Source of the DNA: Nitrospinota bacterium
Lineage (GTDB): Bacteria > JADFOP01 > DATKYB01
Length of the DNA stretch: 21,504 bases
Reading direction: 5' to 3'
Assembly (NCBI GenBank): GCA_035528715.1
Contig: DATKYB010000067.1
Coordinates: 1 to 21,504 of the forward strand
Below the pieces are notes generated by a model. The model did no database searches and was not told where the DNA came from. It was given only the letters and a program-made list of their open reading frames with translations. The position numbers were made by a program, and so were the translations under genes. Shown here one piece after another: positions 6,848 to 14,919 of this stretch (positions are counted from its first letter, which is position 1; every line of letters begins with the position of its first letter).

Positions 6848-8137
6848 TTATAGGGTATAGAGATTCCACCATATAGGGAGAACGAGGCTTAAGCTTGGCA
6901 TATAGATAACAATAAGAAGGGCTAAAAACATGGTAATGATAAATGGAATGACTGCCAGAGAGGTATCTTCTAAAGAGGTTTTTGCAATATTTGTCGTGAC
7001 AAAAAGGTTGATTGCCACAGGGGGTGTAAACTGCCCTATTGCCAGATTCAGGGTCATAACGACACCAAACCACAAGGGGTCCCATTGAAAGTGAGCAATA
7101 ATAGGAAGGAGAATGGGAAGAAAAATATAGTATATCGATATGGCATCCAGAAGCATGCCAGCAATTAAGATGAGTATATTAATGATTAAAATTGAAATGT
7201 AAGGATTAGAGCTTAATGATAAAAGAAAAGAGGCTGTCTTGTCCATAACCCCTAAAGTAGAGCCAGCCCATGAGTAAAGACCAGCAAAAGAGACAATAAT
7301 CATAACAATGGCTGAAGAGAGTGCCGCATCGCATAAAATAGGATAGAGATCTTTTAGTTTAAGCGTTCTATAAATAATCATACCTACAAAGAGACCATAG
7401 AATACAGCAACAACAGCAGCCTCTGTTGGCGTAAATATCCCGCCATAGATACCACCGAGAATAATGATAGGAGCGAGGAGTCCCCAGATCGATTCCTTAA
7501 ATGCCTTCATGATTTCTTTAAACGTTCCCCTTTCCTCCCCTAAAAATCCTTTTTTCTTTGATATAAAATAAGCAGGAAGAACAAGAGAAAACCCTGCTAA
7601 CAAACCGGGAAAGATTCCGGCAGCAAAGAGGGCGGGTATAGAGACATTGGTTATCACCCCATAGAGAATCAATGCAATACTGGGAGGGACAACGATAGCT
7701 GTTGAACCGCTGCTGGCAATAAGGGCTGATGAAAAGCCTTTTTCATAGCCCTTTGCAATCATTGCAGGAATAAGCACAGCTCCCATGGCTGCAGCATCAG
7801 CAGGACCTGAGCCAGAAATACCACCAAAAAAGACACAGACCGCAATAGCCACAATAGCAAGACCTCCGGGAATGGAGCCGACAATGAGGCTTGCTAGATT
7901 AACGAGCCTTTTAGAAATCCCACAGCGCTCTAATATAAAACCTGCCAGTATAAAAAAGGGGATGGCAAGGAGCTGGAACTTTGCAATACCGGCATAGAAA
8001 TTAGCAGAGTAGACAGGCAGACCTAACTGATATTTCCATATCAGAAACAAGGCTGTTCCACCCAAGGCAACAGCAATGGGTATGCCTAAGAAAAGAAGGA
8101 CTAAAAAGATTAAAAATAATAGAATACCCGCTTCCAT
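6848..8137 (-). CDS. dctM: TRAP transporter large permease subunit (DctM)
   Basis: The protein has 429 residues, the usual DctM length, and is almost wholly hydrophobic with about a dozen membrane helices. Typical blocks are present: PIAVALGGTALFL at the start, FGGISGSGPADAAAMGAVLIPAM (about 100-122, the ion/substrate site region), a second half containing IYGGIFTPTEAAVVAVFYG, and NLAIGQFTPPVAINLFV near the C-terminus. DctM is the Na+-driven channel component of tripartite ATP-independent periplasmic transporters. GAGGATTA precedes its ATG, six bases after the dctQ stop. The substrate cannot be read from the permease; organic acids are the common case. Confidence 0.95.
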   Translation of the reverse strand: MEAGILLFLIFLVLLFLGIPIAVALGGTALFLIWKYQLGLPVYSANFYAGIAKFQLLAIPFFILAGFILERCGISKRLVNLASLIVGSIPGGLAIVAIAVCVFFGGISGSGPADAAAMGAVLIPAMIAKGYEKGFSSALIASSGSTAIVVPPSIALILYGVITNVSIPALFAAGIFPGLLAGFSLVLPAYFISKKKGFLGEERGTFKEIMKAFKESIWGLLAPIIILGGIYGGIFTPTEAAVVAVFYGLFVGMIIYRTLKLKDLYPILCDAALSSAIVMIIVSFAGLYSWAGSTLGVMDKTASFLLSLSSNPYISILIINILILIAGMLLDAISIYYIFLPILLPIIAHFQWDPLWFGVVMTLNLAIGQFTPPVAINLFVTTNIAKTSLEDTSLAVIPFIITMFLALLIVIYMPSLSLVLPIWWNLYTL

Positions 8138-8143
8138 TAATCC

Positions 8144-8617
8144 TCAAGGTTCCTTGATGTTTTTATTGAGAATGGTGATGATTCGAAATATCAAAACTAA
8201 ACCACATACAGGGATCCCCATGGTATACCACCACTGGGGTAATTCTAATGCCTCGGAAGTAATTTCAAGCTCAATCTCTGCAAAAATCTGAGATACGCTG
8301 AACCCTATGAGTAATGCAAATAAGATGAGGGAAAGGCAGGCAGAGGCTAAAGACAGCAGTTTTTTTAAAGGATAAGAGAGGCGATTCAAAAGAAAGGTTA
8401 ACCCGAGATGTGCACCCTTTTTAAAGCCGACAGACGTTCCCAGCAGAGTAAGCCAAACCATAAGGTTGACTTCTATTTCTTCTGTAAATGCCAGCGAATA
8501 TTGAATAAAGTATCTAGTAATTACATTTGCAAAGGCAAGAAGAGCCATTATCCCAAGTATAAAAGCACATAAGACTTCTTCCAGATTTTCTAACAGCCAT
8601 TTTGTCTTTTCTTTCAT
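8144..8617 (-). CDS. dctQ: TRAP transporter small permease subunit (DctQ)
   Basis: This is a 157-residue protein with four predicted membrane helices, the standard DctQ plan. It includes the family-like stretch FTEEIEVNLMVWLTLLGTSVGFKKGAHLG around residues 40-70. DctQ docks on DctM and is needed for transport. It lies 10 bases after dctP and 6 bases before dctM. Its own ribosome site is poor (GAAAAAACATT before the ATG), so translation may depend on coupling to dctP. Confidence 0.9.
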   Translation of the reverse strand: MKEKTKWLLENLEEVLCAFILGIMALLAFANVITRYFIQYSLAFTEEIEVNLMVWLTLLGTSVGFKKGAHLGLTFLLNRLSYPLKKLLSLASACLSLILFALLIGFSVSQIFAEIELEITSEALELPQWWYTMGIPVCGLVLIFRIITILNKNIKEP

Positions 8618-8627
8618 AATGTTTTTT

Positions 8628-9647
8628 CTATTTGAGCTCTTCCTCAGCTAACTTAACGAGATCCTCGCCAATCTTCTTAACCCATTTTTTATAGACAGGT
8701 CCTGTCAAGTTTTTAAAGATTTTCATCTCATCTTTTGAAAGGATGGTTACCTTCATTCCATTATTCTTTAAAAAATCGATGGCTTTTTGGTTTTTTTCAA
8801 GCCCTTTTCTCGCCTCACTTCTTTGCCAGTCCATGGCTTCTTTGGCTGCCTCTTTGACGATTCTTTGATCTTCTTTCGTAAAATTGTTCCATATATCCTT
8901 ATTGATACCCAAGACAAGGGGATCGATGGCATAGTGCCATATGGTTATGTAATCATGCATCTGATATAGCTTATAAGGTAAAATAACAGAAACGATTGGG
9001 TTTTCCTGACCGTCTACGGTCTTCTGTTGAAAGGCTGTCACAGCCTCTCCCCAGTTCATCGATACAGGATTTGCTCCCAGGGCCCGAAAGGTATTGATAA
9101 ATATGGGGGAACCCACGACCCTTATCTTTAATCCCTTCAAATCGTCAGGCTTTTTGACCTCTCGCTTTCCATTGGTAAGCTCTCTAAAACCATTTTCTCC
9201 CCAACCAAGGTTAACAACGCCTTTTTTTTTCAGGATACCATTAATCCTTTTACCTGTTTTCCCATGTGTGATTTTGTCCAAAGACTTGTAATCCGAAAAG
9301 AAAAAGGGAAGAGAGAAGAGATTGAGTTCCTTGATTGTAGTAGACCAGTTTATTGTGGAACCAAGAGCAAAATCTATAACCCCCTGTCTTAAGAGAAAAA
9401 ACTCATTGGTCTGCTTTCCTGCAAATAGCTGGCCGCTAAAATAACACTTTATATTGATGCGTTCCCCACTCTTTTTTCGAACAAGATCGGTAAACTTAGA
9501 AGCTCCCTCTCCCCATGGTCCCTTTGGCCCTACAACAACACTCAGCTTATATTCTGATTTATAAGGAGTCGAGCAGGCTAAGAAAGGGAAAGTCAAAAAA
9601 GATGATGCTAACAGAAGAGAGATAAGCCAGAGTCTATTTTTAAGCAT
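8628..9647 (-). CDS. dctP: TRAP transporter periplasmic solute-binding protein (DctP)
   Basis: The 339-residue protein begins with a secretion signal (about 1-24) ending at FLAC, so Cys25 may be lipidated; Phe at -3 makes the lipobox imperfect and signal peptidase I cleavage is an alternative. The mature part follows the DctP family: GPWGEGASKF, RQGVIDFALGS, LKGLKIRVVGSP with the ligand carboxylate-binding Arg at 176, and FQQKTVDGQENPI at about 206-218. The conserved Arg points to a carboxylate-bearing ligand, as in most family members; identity is unknown. It is the first gene of dctP-dctQ-dctM, with AAGGAGG before its ATG. Expression presumably comes from the 199-base divergent region shared with the flavodoxin gene, where I see no convincing minus-strand promoter. 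Confidence 0.95.
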   Translation of the reverse strand: MLKNRLWLISLLLASSFLTFPFLACSTPYKSEYKLSVVVGPKGPWGEGASKFTDLVRKKSGERINIKCYFSGQLFAGKQTNEFFLLRQGVIDFALGSTINWSTTIKELNLFSLPFFFSDYKSLDKITHGKTGKRINGILKKKGVVNLGWGENGFRELTNGKREVKKPDDLKGLKIRVVGSPIFINTFRALGANPVSMNWGEAVTAFQQKTVDGQENPIVSVILPYKLYQMHDYITIWHYAIDPLVLGINKDIWNNFTKEDQRIVKEAAKEAMDWQRSEARKGLEKNQKAIDFLKNNGMKVTILSKDEMKIFKNLTGPVYKKWVKKIGEDLVKLAEEELK

Positions 9648-9763
9648 TACTGCCCTCCTTGTGAATAATTGAAATTTTAAAAAATATATCAGAAATCATA
9701 AGCCTAATTCTATAAAAAAATGTTTGATTTAGAAAAAATAATAAGGTGATACAAAAAACGCTT

Positions 9764-9791
9764 TTGCATGCAGAGATAAATATGTTAAAAT
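9764..9791 (+). promoter_or_regulatory. Weak candidate promoter for flavodoxin-PilZ
   Basis: TTGCAT (9764-9769) and TAAAAT (9786-9791) are 16 bases apart. The -10 is good (5 of 6), the -35 poor (3 of 6). It lies in the divergent gap between dctP and the flavodoxin gene. Confidence 0.3.
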
Positions 9792-9846
9792 AAACGCCCA
9801 AAATAATCTTATAGAGAAGAAATTACAAATAATTGGAGGCATCCCC

Positions 9847-10320
9847 ATGTCAAAGGTTCTCATCTTATACTATTCAAAGACTGGTAATACCGAGGAAATG
9901 GTTCAATATATAGAAGAGGGGGTTAAGAAGGAAGGCGTTGATGTCGATATAAAGAAGGTTCAGGATGTGACACCTGATGTCCTGTTGGAGTATGATGGAA
10001 TTATCATTGGGTCGCCAACCTATTATGGAAGCATGGCAGCAGAGATTAAGCAGCTCTTTGACGAGAGCGTGAGATTTCATGGAGACCTTACAGGTAAGGT
10101 TGGTGGAGCCTTTACCTCAGCAGCTAACTTGGCTGGAGGAAATGAGACCACGATTTTGGGTATCTTGAAAGCGATGTTGATCCATGGTATGATTATTCAG
10201 GGAGACGCCATGGGAGATCACTACGGTCCTGTAGCGATTGGCAAACCGGATGAGAGAGCGAAAAAAGAGTGTATGAAATTAGGCGGAAATATAGCAAGAT
10301 TGGTAAAGAGATTAAAATAG
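9847..10320 (+). CDS. Flavodoxin / WrbA-like FMN protein
   Basis: The 157-residue single-domain protein has the flavodoxin fold. The FMN phosphate loop is YSKTGNTEEM (9-18). IIIGSPTYYGSMAAEIKQLFD (about 52-72) and GGAFTSAANLAGGNETT (about 87-103) correspond to the flavin-binding loops of the WrbA/NAD(P)H:quinone oxidoreductase group. It carries electrons or reduces quinones in the cytoplasm using FMN. GGAGG stands seven bases before the ATG. The PilZ gene begins 16 bases after its stop, so the two probably share a transcript. A quinone reductase and a plain electron carrier cannot be separated by sequence alone. Confidence 0.9.
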   Translation: MSKVLILYYSKTGNTEEMVQYIEEGVKKEGVDVDIKKVQDVTPDVLLEYDGIIIGSPTYYGSMAAEIKQLFDESVRFHGDLTGKVGGAFTSAANLAGGNETTILGILKAMLIHGMIIQGDAMGDHYGPVAIGKPDERAKKECMKLGGNIARLVKRLK

Positions 10321-10336
10321 CATAAAGGAGGCAACA

Positions 10337-10675
10337 ATAGATCAGCAGAGACGACAATTTTTTCGCGTTGAATATCCCGTAGAAGAGCGTCCAAAATTCC
10401 TTTGGAAAAAGAAAGAGTATGAAGTGGTTGATGTCAGTGAAATGGGGATAAGATTTGTTTGTCCTAGAATAAATCCTCTAGAGCTAGAGAAGATTGTTCG
10501 GGGAAATGTTATTTTTGAAGACGGGGAATCGTATGAAGTTTCAGGGGATGTTGTTCGTTATCAGAACGAGATGATTGCACTTCGTCTTTACGAGGGCCCC
10601 CCTTACAGCAAAATTGTGAGTGAGCAGCGCCGCCTCCATCAGAAATATCCTCGCCTATTTGGGTTAGAAGAGTAA
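10337..10675 (+). CDS. PilZ-domain c-di-GMP-binding protein, apparent ATA start
   Basis: The only standard in-frame start is a GTG at 10424, but it would delete the first PilZ motif. Reading upstream in frame gives IDQQRRQFFRVEYPVEE directly after AGGAGG (10326-10331) and a 5-base spacer, so translation seems to begin at ATA (10337). The 112-residue product then holds both c-di-GMP motifs, RxxxR (Arg6-Arg10) and DxSxxG (Asp32, Ser34, Gly37), in a single PilZ barrel with a short helical tail. Such proteins sense cyclic di-GMP and control motility, secretion or surface polymers. It sits 16 bases behind the flavodoxin gene. Either ATA is used, or one base differs from an original ATG. Confidence 0.8.
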   Translation: MDQQRRQFFRVEYPVEERPKFLWKKKEYEVVDVSEMGIRFVCPRINPLELEKIVRGNVIFEDGESYEVSGDVVRYQNEMIALRLYEGPPYSKIVSEQRRLHQKYPRLFGLEE

Positions 10676-10711
10676 AAATCATTTCAGATGAATTAAGAAA
10701 TTCTTAAAATC

Positions 10712-10871
10712 TTAAAAGTTCCTCTTTTTGTAGTTATTTCCTAGTTTGATAGATAACCCGCTTTGAGTCAGCAGTTTATCAAACCCAAACAGGACTTTCT
10801 TTTGCAATAAACTCAGAAATTTTCTCTCTGAGCTCTTTTAAGAATGGATAGAAGAATTTCTCGTAAGGCAT
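10712..10871 (-). pseudogene. Frameshifted small-gene remnant
   Basis: On the minus strand an ATG at 10871 opens a 30-residue frame (MPYEKFFYPFLKELREKISE, continuing to SPVWV, stop 10779). After a +1 shift in the run GTTTGGGTTTG (near 10785), a second coding-like frame continues as GFDKLLTQSGLSIKLGNN to a TAA at 10712. The joined peptide would be about 52 residues, basic and helical in its first half. The ribosome site is poor (GGTG directly before the ATG). This is most simply a decaying small gene of unknown family, or a one-base sequence error. Confidence 0.35.
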
Positions 10872-10945
10872 TCACCATATTAGTGCTATTGGGGGGATTA
10901 AAACATATTCAATGTGTTTTTAAACCTTTTCTATTATTTGATCCG

Positions 10946-11887
10946 CTAAGGCGTAAAATACATGCTGAATAGCATAACCATTAAAGAGATGGAAAAGAGC
11001 GAAAAAACAAAGCTGGCCACAACAAATTGGTTTACAATGTTATAATTGCCTCCTGCTCTTTCAGTAACAATAGGAACAGCAGTAATGGGTGGAACAGCGC
11101 TTTCAAGGAGGATAATCAAGGCAATGCTATAGCTTGGTCGGAACAATATGAGAATGCTAAAAAACACCAGTGGAAAGAGAAGGTTCTTGATGAATACAAA
11201 TTTCACAACTTCCCTGATATAAAGGGTGCCTTTCTTTTGAAAATCGATATAAATATTGCCGCCGATTATTATCAATAAGGAAGGTATTGCCATGCCGCCT
11301 ACGAGCCTAATGCTTGAGATAATAAAACGAGGGATATAATCATGTGCTCCAACATATCGTATAAAGACTGCAACCAGAGATGCAATAAGCACAGGATTAA
11401 CAATTTTCTTCCAGTTCAAAAAATGATCTTTCTTACCGAAGAAGAAATGATATGTGCTGAAGAAAAAGCCAGGAAAAAACATAGTAAATAAAAAAAGATA
11501 GACCAAATATGCTGAATTATCACCAAAAAGTCCTCCTATGATTACCAATGGGAGAAATATTCCATTCTGATAAAAAAGGCTGAGAGTAAATTCAGAGCGG
11601 GTGTTTTTTTGTGATACAAAGCCGGCAATGATCGAAAGAGGGAATGAAACCGCCGTGAAAAGAAGCCAACAAATAGGAAGTTGCCACCATCCCGCGGTTT
11701 TTTCTGGAGAGAAATTTGTAATGATACTAAAAAAGACAAGGCAAGGTAAAGCAATATCAATGGCTAAAGGCGAAAGGAATTTCAGCACAGTTCCCGGGAA
11801 GAGATCTCTTTTAATGATCCAGAATCCTAAAAACCCTATAACTAAAAGTACTGCAACCGATTCGAATGATGTGATAAAGATATCCAT
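10946..11887 (-). CDS. AEC-family (auxin efflux carrier-like) membrane transporter
   Basis: The 313-residue hydrophobic protein has about ten membrane helices in two halves. Its N-terminal half contains LSPLAIDIALPCLVFFSI, like the family's conserved Pro-containing helix. The C-terminal half has AIPSLLIIIGGNI, then ESAVPPITAVPIVTERAGGN, the family's unwound-helix region. Bacterial AEC proteins export or exchange organic acids such as malate; the substrate here is unknown. It lies 42 bases after hisF on the same strand and may share its promoter. The ribosome site is only AGGA. Confidence 0.88.
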   Translation of the reverse strand: MDIFITSFESVAVLLVIGFLGFWIIKRDLFPGTVLKFLSPLAIDIALPCLVFFSIITNFSPEKTAGWWQLPICWLLFTAVSFPLSIIAGFVSQKNTRSEFTLSLFYQNGIFLPLVIIGGLFGDNSAYLVYLFLFTMFFPGFFFSTYHFFFGKKDHFLNWKKIVNPVLIASLVAVFIRYVGAHDYIPRFIISSIRLVGGMAIPSLLIIIGGNIYIDFQKKGTLYIREVVKFVFIKNLLFPLVFFSILILFRPSYSIALIILLESAVPPITAVPIVTERAGGNYNIVNQFVVASFVFSLFSISLMVMLFSMYFTP

Positions 11888-11929
11888 GCTGTCCAGGTCC
11901 TAAAGCGTATAACAAAGATAATTATATCT

Positions 11930-12700
11930 TTAAGATTTAATAGTGACCTGCAGGCCCTTTTCACGAAGATATTCCTTGAGCGCCTTGATTCTTACGGTGT
12001 GAAAATGAAAGACCGATGCAGCTAACAAGATCTCTGCATGACCTTTGATGACTGCATCATAAAAATGCTCAAGCTTCCCTGCTCCACCTGAAGCGATTAC
12101 GGGCAGATCAACAGCATCTGCAATGGCACTCGTAAATTCGAGGTCATAGCCAGCCTGCGTTCCATCGCTATCCATGCTTGTTGACAGGATTACACTCGCT
12201 CCCCGCTCCTCACACTCCTTGGCCCACTCAACGGCATCTTTTCCCACAGGTTTGGTGCCTCCTGATACGACAACCTCAAATCCGGATGGCATCTCGCTGT
12301 TTCTTCTCCCATCTATGGCAATGGTTATCTTCTTTGAATTGAATTTTTTTGTTGCCTCACTTATCAGATCAGGATTCTTAACTGCGGCACTATTCATAGA
12401 GATTTTACCTGCACCCGCATCAAGAACAAGTTCAATGTCTTCCAGAGAGGAAATACCGCCTCCCACGGTCAACGAGATATTGATAACGGATGAAACATTC
12501 TTCACCCACTCCAATTTTGTTTTTCTATTCTCTAAGGTTGCAGCAATATCGAGCATGGCCAGCTCATCAGCCCCTTCCTTTTCATAAAAGGCAGCATTTT
12601 CTACAGGATCACCTGCATCCCTTAGGTCTATAAAGTTAACACCCTTAACAACCCTTCCCTCTTTCATATCGAGGCACGGCATGATTTTTATCAGGCTCAT
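11930..12700 (-). CDS. hisF: Imidazole glycerol phosphate synthase cyclase subunit HisF, orphan and variant
   Basis: This 256-residue (beta-alpha)8 barrel has the HisF catalytic aspartates at Asp11 (IMPCLDMKEGRVVKG) and Asp130 (IAIDGRR). Both phosphate loops are present: LTVGGGI and VIASGGAGK with LLAASVFHF. HisF makes imidazole glycerol phosphate and AICAR from PRFAR, using ammonia from HisH. Compared from memory with Thermotoga HisF, several coupling residues differ. Asp98 is Gly98, the gate Glu167 position is Val170, and Arg5 is Lys5, while Glu46 and Lys99 remain. No hisH or other his gene is nearby; an AEC carrier follows. GGAGA precedes the ATG. It may use free ammonia, partner with a distant HisH, or be repurposed. 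Confidence 0.88.
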   Translation of the reverse strand: MSLIKIMPCLDMKEGRVVKGVNFIDLRDAGDPVENAAFYEKEGADELAMLDIAATLENRKTKLEWVKNVSSVINISLTVGGGISSLEDIELVLDAGAGKISMNSAAVKNPDLISEATKKFNSKKITIAIDGRRNSEMPSGFEVVVSGGTKPVGKDAVEWAKECEERGASVILSTSMDSDGTQAGYDLEFTSAIADAVDLPVIASGGAGKLEHFYDAVIKGHAEILLAASVFHFHTVRIKALKEYLREKGLQVTIKS

Positions 12701-12736
12701 CTTTTGTCTCCTTTCTTTGTTTAAGACTGAAATGTG

Positions 12737-12766
12737 ATACTAACAAAAAAGATCGAAGAAATTCAA
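12737..12766 (-). promoter_or_regulatory. Candidate promoter for hisF
   Basis: Minus-strand TTGAAT (12766-12761) and TAGTAT (12742-12737) are 18 bases apart, each 4 of 6 to consensus, in the divergent gap before hisF. Confidence 0.35.
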
Positions 12767-12816
12767 GTATTATTCTCCATGCTTTGTTGCTGCGAAAGCA
12801 GAGGCAAAAAATCTTA

Positions 12817-12846
12817 TTGACAGCTCGATATCAGCTCATTTATAAA
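12817..12846 (+). promoter_or_regulatory. Sigma70-type promoter for the glycine-zipper lipoprotein
   Basis: A perfect TTGACA (12817-12822) stands 18 bases before TATAAA (12841-12846), about 28 bases upstream of the chosen GTG start. Confidence 0.6.
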
Positions 12847-12874
12847 AAGAAAAAGAGATAGATTGGAGTTTCAT

Positions 12875-13294
12875 GTGAAAGGATTAATTATCCCCCTTTT
12901 GATTTTTATTTTTGGTATGGGTCTCTTGGTGTCGTGTGCCAAGCGCCCTGTTCTTTATCCGAATGAGCGAATTTACGAGCTTGGACGGGAAGTTGCAGAG
13001 CAGGATATTGATGACTGTATAAGACTTGCAGAACAGCAAGGGCTAAAGTCCAGAACTGCTGAGAAGGTAGCAAAAAAGACAGCAAAGGGTGCAACAAGCG
13101 GTGCTGTGGTCGGCACAGCCGTAGGCGCAGTCACCGGTCGTATAGGGAAAGGTGCAGCAGTTGGTGCGGCTGGCGGAGGCTCTGCAGGGTTCATGAGCGG
13201 GATTTTCGATGCACGAGAACCAGATCCGTTGCATAGGAAATTTGTCGAAAAGTGCCTCAGAGATAAGGGCTACAAAATCATCGGATGGAAATAA
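12875..13294 (+). CDS. Glycine-zipper lipoprotein
   Basis: I take the GTG at 12875 as start: GGAG lies six bases before it and the product then begins with a classic lipoprotein signal (KGLIIPLLIF...LLVSC, Cys21 lipidated). A longer frame from TTG 12863 has no ribosome site. The 139-residue protein continues with a ~45-residue helical region containing DIDDCIRLAEQQG. A glycine-zipper helix pair follows (TSGAVVGTAVGAVTG and KGAAVGAAGGGSAGFMSG), then a conserved-looking end with VEKCLRDKGYKIIGWK. The Cys pair (in DDC and EKC) might form a disulfide. Glycine-zipper lipoproteins are envelope-associated, usually of unknown function. It is likely a single-gene unit. Confidence 0.85.
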   Translation: MKGLIIPLLIFIFGMGLLVSCAKRPVLYPNERIYELGREVAEQDIDDCIRLAEQQGLKSRTAEKVAKKTAKGATSGAVVGTAVGAVTGRIGKGAAVGAAGGGSAGFMSGIFDAREPDPLHRKFVEKCLRDKGYKIIGWK

Positions 13295-13346
13295 TATAGA
13301 AAATCTCAGTTTATCTTTTAAGCTCTTCTCAATGTTTGGTTTCTGA

Positions 13347-14051
13347 CTATTTCCTTCCAACGGGTATGATATATAAAGGATGCTCTTCGTCGGGCATATT
13401 TACAACCCTCTTTACTTGACCATCCCAGAAAGCTCCGATAGTAACTGTTCCAAGATTGAGGGAAACTGCCTGCAAAAAGATATTTTGAGCTGCGTGGCCG
13501 GCTTCCATATGCACGTATCTTATCCCTCTCTTTCTATACTTTACCGTTGTTCGTTCATAAACAGCAGATATGACAATATCTAAAGCAGCATCTCTAACCG
13601 CTCTTTGGGCAAAAGCAGCCATACTTAGCCCTTTCCTTTTATCCCCTTCTCTGACTCTTATTAATGCATGCCTGTGATTTTTATATTTATAAATTCCAGC
13701 ATTAAGACTATCTACATTTCCAGCGATGAGGTAAACCTCAAGGGGATAGAGCGCCCCTGCTGAAGGGGCTGTTCGAAAGCCTTCTGGATTTGTAATCCCC
13801 TGAGCGGCCCAGAGAAGCTGTGAAGTTTCTGCAAGAGTCACCGGCTCATTTTTATAGCTTCTTACTGATCTTCTCTTGAGAAGAGCCTTTTCAACAGAGG
13901 TCTTACTATCATACTTTGGTTCAGGAAGTTTTATGATTTTTAAATTTGACGCAGGTTCGGTATTTGTAGCTGAGTGTAGCAGCGAAATTGCTGTCCTTAT
14001 TCCCAAAATCATCAAAATCAAGATTAGTATTATTATGATTGCCTTTTTCAT
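13347..14051 (-). CDS. Membrane-anchored SagB-type nitroreductase-family protein
   Basis: The protein has 234 residues. An N-terminal membrane anchor or signal (about 4-24) precedes a nitroreductase-fold domain of the SagB/ThcOx type. The domain shows KRRSVRSY (59-66, FMN-phosphate-binding region), QLLWAAQG, RTAPSAGALYPLEVYLI (93-109) and a C-terminal GAFWDGQV...HPLYIIPVGR. SagB proteins are FMN dehydrogenases that oxidise azolines in peptide toxins. Stand-alone, anchored copies like this one are common in sulfate reducers and relatives and have no known substrate. No SagC/D cyclodehydratase or precursor peptide is nearby, so a toxin role is not supported. GGAGG precedes the ATG. Confidence 0.88.
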   Translation of the reverse strand: MKKAIIIILILILMILGIRTAISLLHSATNTEPASNLKIIKLPEPKYDSKTSVEKALLKRRSVRSYKNEPVTLAETSQLLWAAQGITNPEGFRTAPSAGALYPLEVYLIAGNVDSLNAGIYKYKNHRHALIRVREGDKRKGLSMAAFAQRAVRDAALDIVISAVYERTTVKYRKRGIRYVHMEAGHAAQNIFLQAVSLNLGTVTIGAFWDGQVKRVVNMPDEEHPLYIIPVGRK

Positions 14052-14165
14052 AATATCCTCCTACAAAGAAAAAATTCACCTTTATGAAAGCTATTTTAGA
14101 GGATAATTAGTTATTTATCACTATTTTTTATTTTCGGGCTGCTTTCTTGCTATCTTGTCGAATCA

Positions 14166-14183
14166 CTGAGGAATCTAAAAGGG
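14166..14183 (+). repeat. Short dispersed repeat, copy 1 (upstream of VIT gene)
   Basis: CTGAGGAATCTAAAAGGG, one base different from the copy at 14920; weaker similarity continues about 20 bases to the left. It resembles the interspersed motif (…CTGAGGAATCT…) common in bacterial intergenic DNA. Confidence 0.6.
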
Positions 14184-14295
14184 AAAAATTTGAAATTGCA
14201 AAAAATACTTTTATTCTCTATAATCATACAAGATTTTGTAATATCTAAACTTATCAGAATGTAAACGAGTTAAGGATTGATCGGGATGCCAAAAG

Positions 14296-14312
14296 TTAAT
14301 TAAATGAATTAA
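14296..14312. promoter_or_regulatory. Small inverted repeat before the VIT-like gene
   Basis: TTAATT (14296-14301) and AATTAA (14307-14312) form a 6-bp dyad around AAATG, 17 bases before the start codon. It could be an operator for the metal transporter, but in AT-rich DNA such a dyad may arise by chance. Confidence 0.25.
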
Positions 14313-14328
14313 TACTTAATCAATATCT

Positions 14329-14802
14329 ATGAAACTTTCAATAAGAAAAGGTTTTAGTTTTGGTTTAACATCTGGAATTATTACTACCCTCGGTCTAATT
14401 ATAGGACTGCATTCAAGCACTCGTTCAGCACATGTCATCATTGGTGGCATTCTTGTAATAGCAATCGCAGATGCTCTCTCAGATGCGTTAGGAATTCATG
14501 TATCTGAAGAATCTGAGAATAAACACACAACAAAAGAAATCTGGGAATCAACACTTACGACATTATTATCTAAATTTATTTTTTCAATAACATTTATTAT
14601 TCCAATTCTCCTGTTTCCACTTTCTACCGCAATATATATCAGTATAATATGGGGTTTATCCTTATTAGCAATTTTTAGTTTTTATATCGCTAAAAGAGAG
14701 AATATAGAACCTTACAAAGTGGTCATAGAGCATTTGGTTATTGCAATAATAGTCATGGTTGTAACTCATTATGTTGGGGATTGGGTAGCAACTTTTGGAT
14801 AG
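14329..14802 (+). CDS. VIT/CCC1-like membrane transporter
   Basis: The 157-residue membrane protein has about five helices. It begins KGFSFGLTSGIITTLGLIIG and continues with ADALSDALGIHVSEESEN (about 47-64), the family's first-helix and metal-site region. Known VIT/CCC1 proteins move Fe2+ or Mn2+. This one is shorter than eukaryotic VIT1 and resembles the small prokaryotic members. No Shine-Dalgarno sequence is visible before the ATG, so initiation may be weak or leaderless. It stands alone on the plus strand between two minus-strand nitroreductase genes and is flanked by two copies of a short repeat. Confidence 0.82.
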   Translation: MKLSIRKGFSFGLTSGIITTLGLIIGLHSSTRSAHVIIGGILVIAIADALSDALGIHVSEESENKHTTKEIWESTLTTLLSKFIFSITFIIPILLFPLSTAIYISIIWGLSLLAIFSFYIAKRENIEPYKVVIEHLVIAIIVMVVTHYVGDWVATFG

Positions 14803-14919
14803 GCTCTCTCGTAATTCTCGTTCGCTATATTTTGGTAGCGCTATCACATTCCTTTAGTCTTGAACCTTGCCTTCTTTGTTTCTACTCATTCTTATTTTTT
14901 CTCGCTTACTCGTCAATCC

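Noticed and set aside
10812-10836. Hairpin CTCAGA/TCTGAG followed by CTCTTTT after the PilZ gene
   Set aside because: A 6-bp stem with a 9-base loop and an interrupted T run is too weak for a terminator call.
10844-10972. Plus-strand ORF of 42 residues beginning MDRRISRKAF
   Set aside because: It has no ribosome site, overlaps the AEC carrier's 3' end and lies antisense to a more protein-like frame.
12790-12812. CTGC-GAAA-GCAG hairpin in the hisF divergent region
   Set aside because: A 4-bp stem with a GNRA-type loop and no T tail is likely chance.
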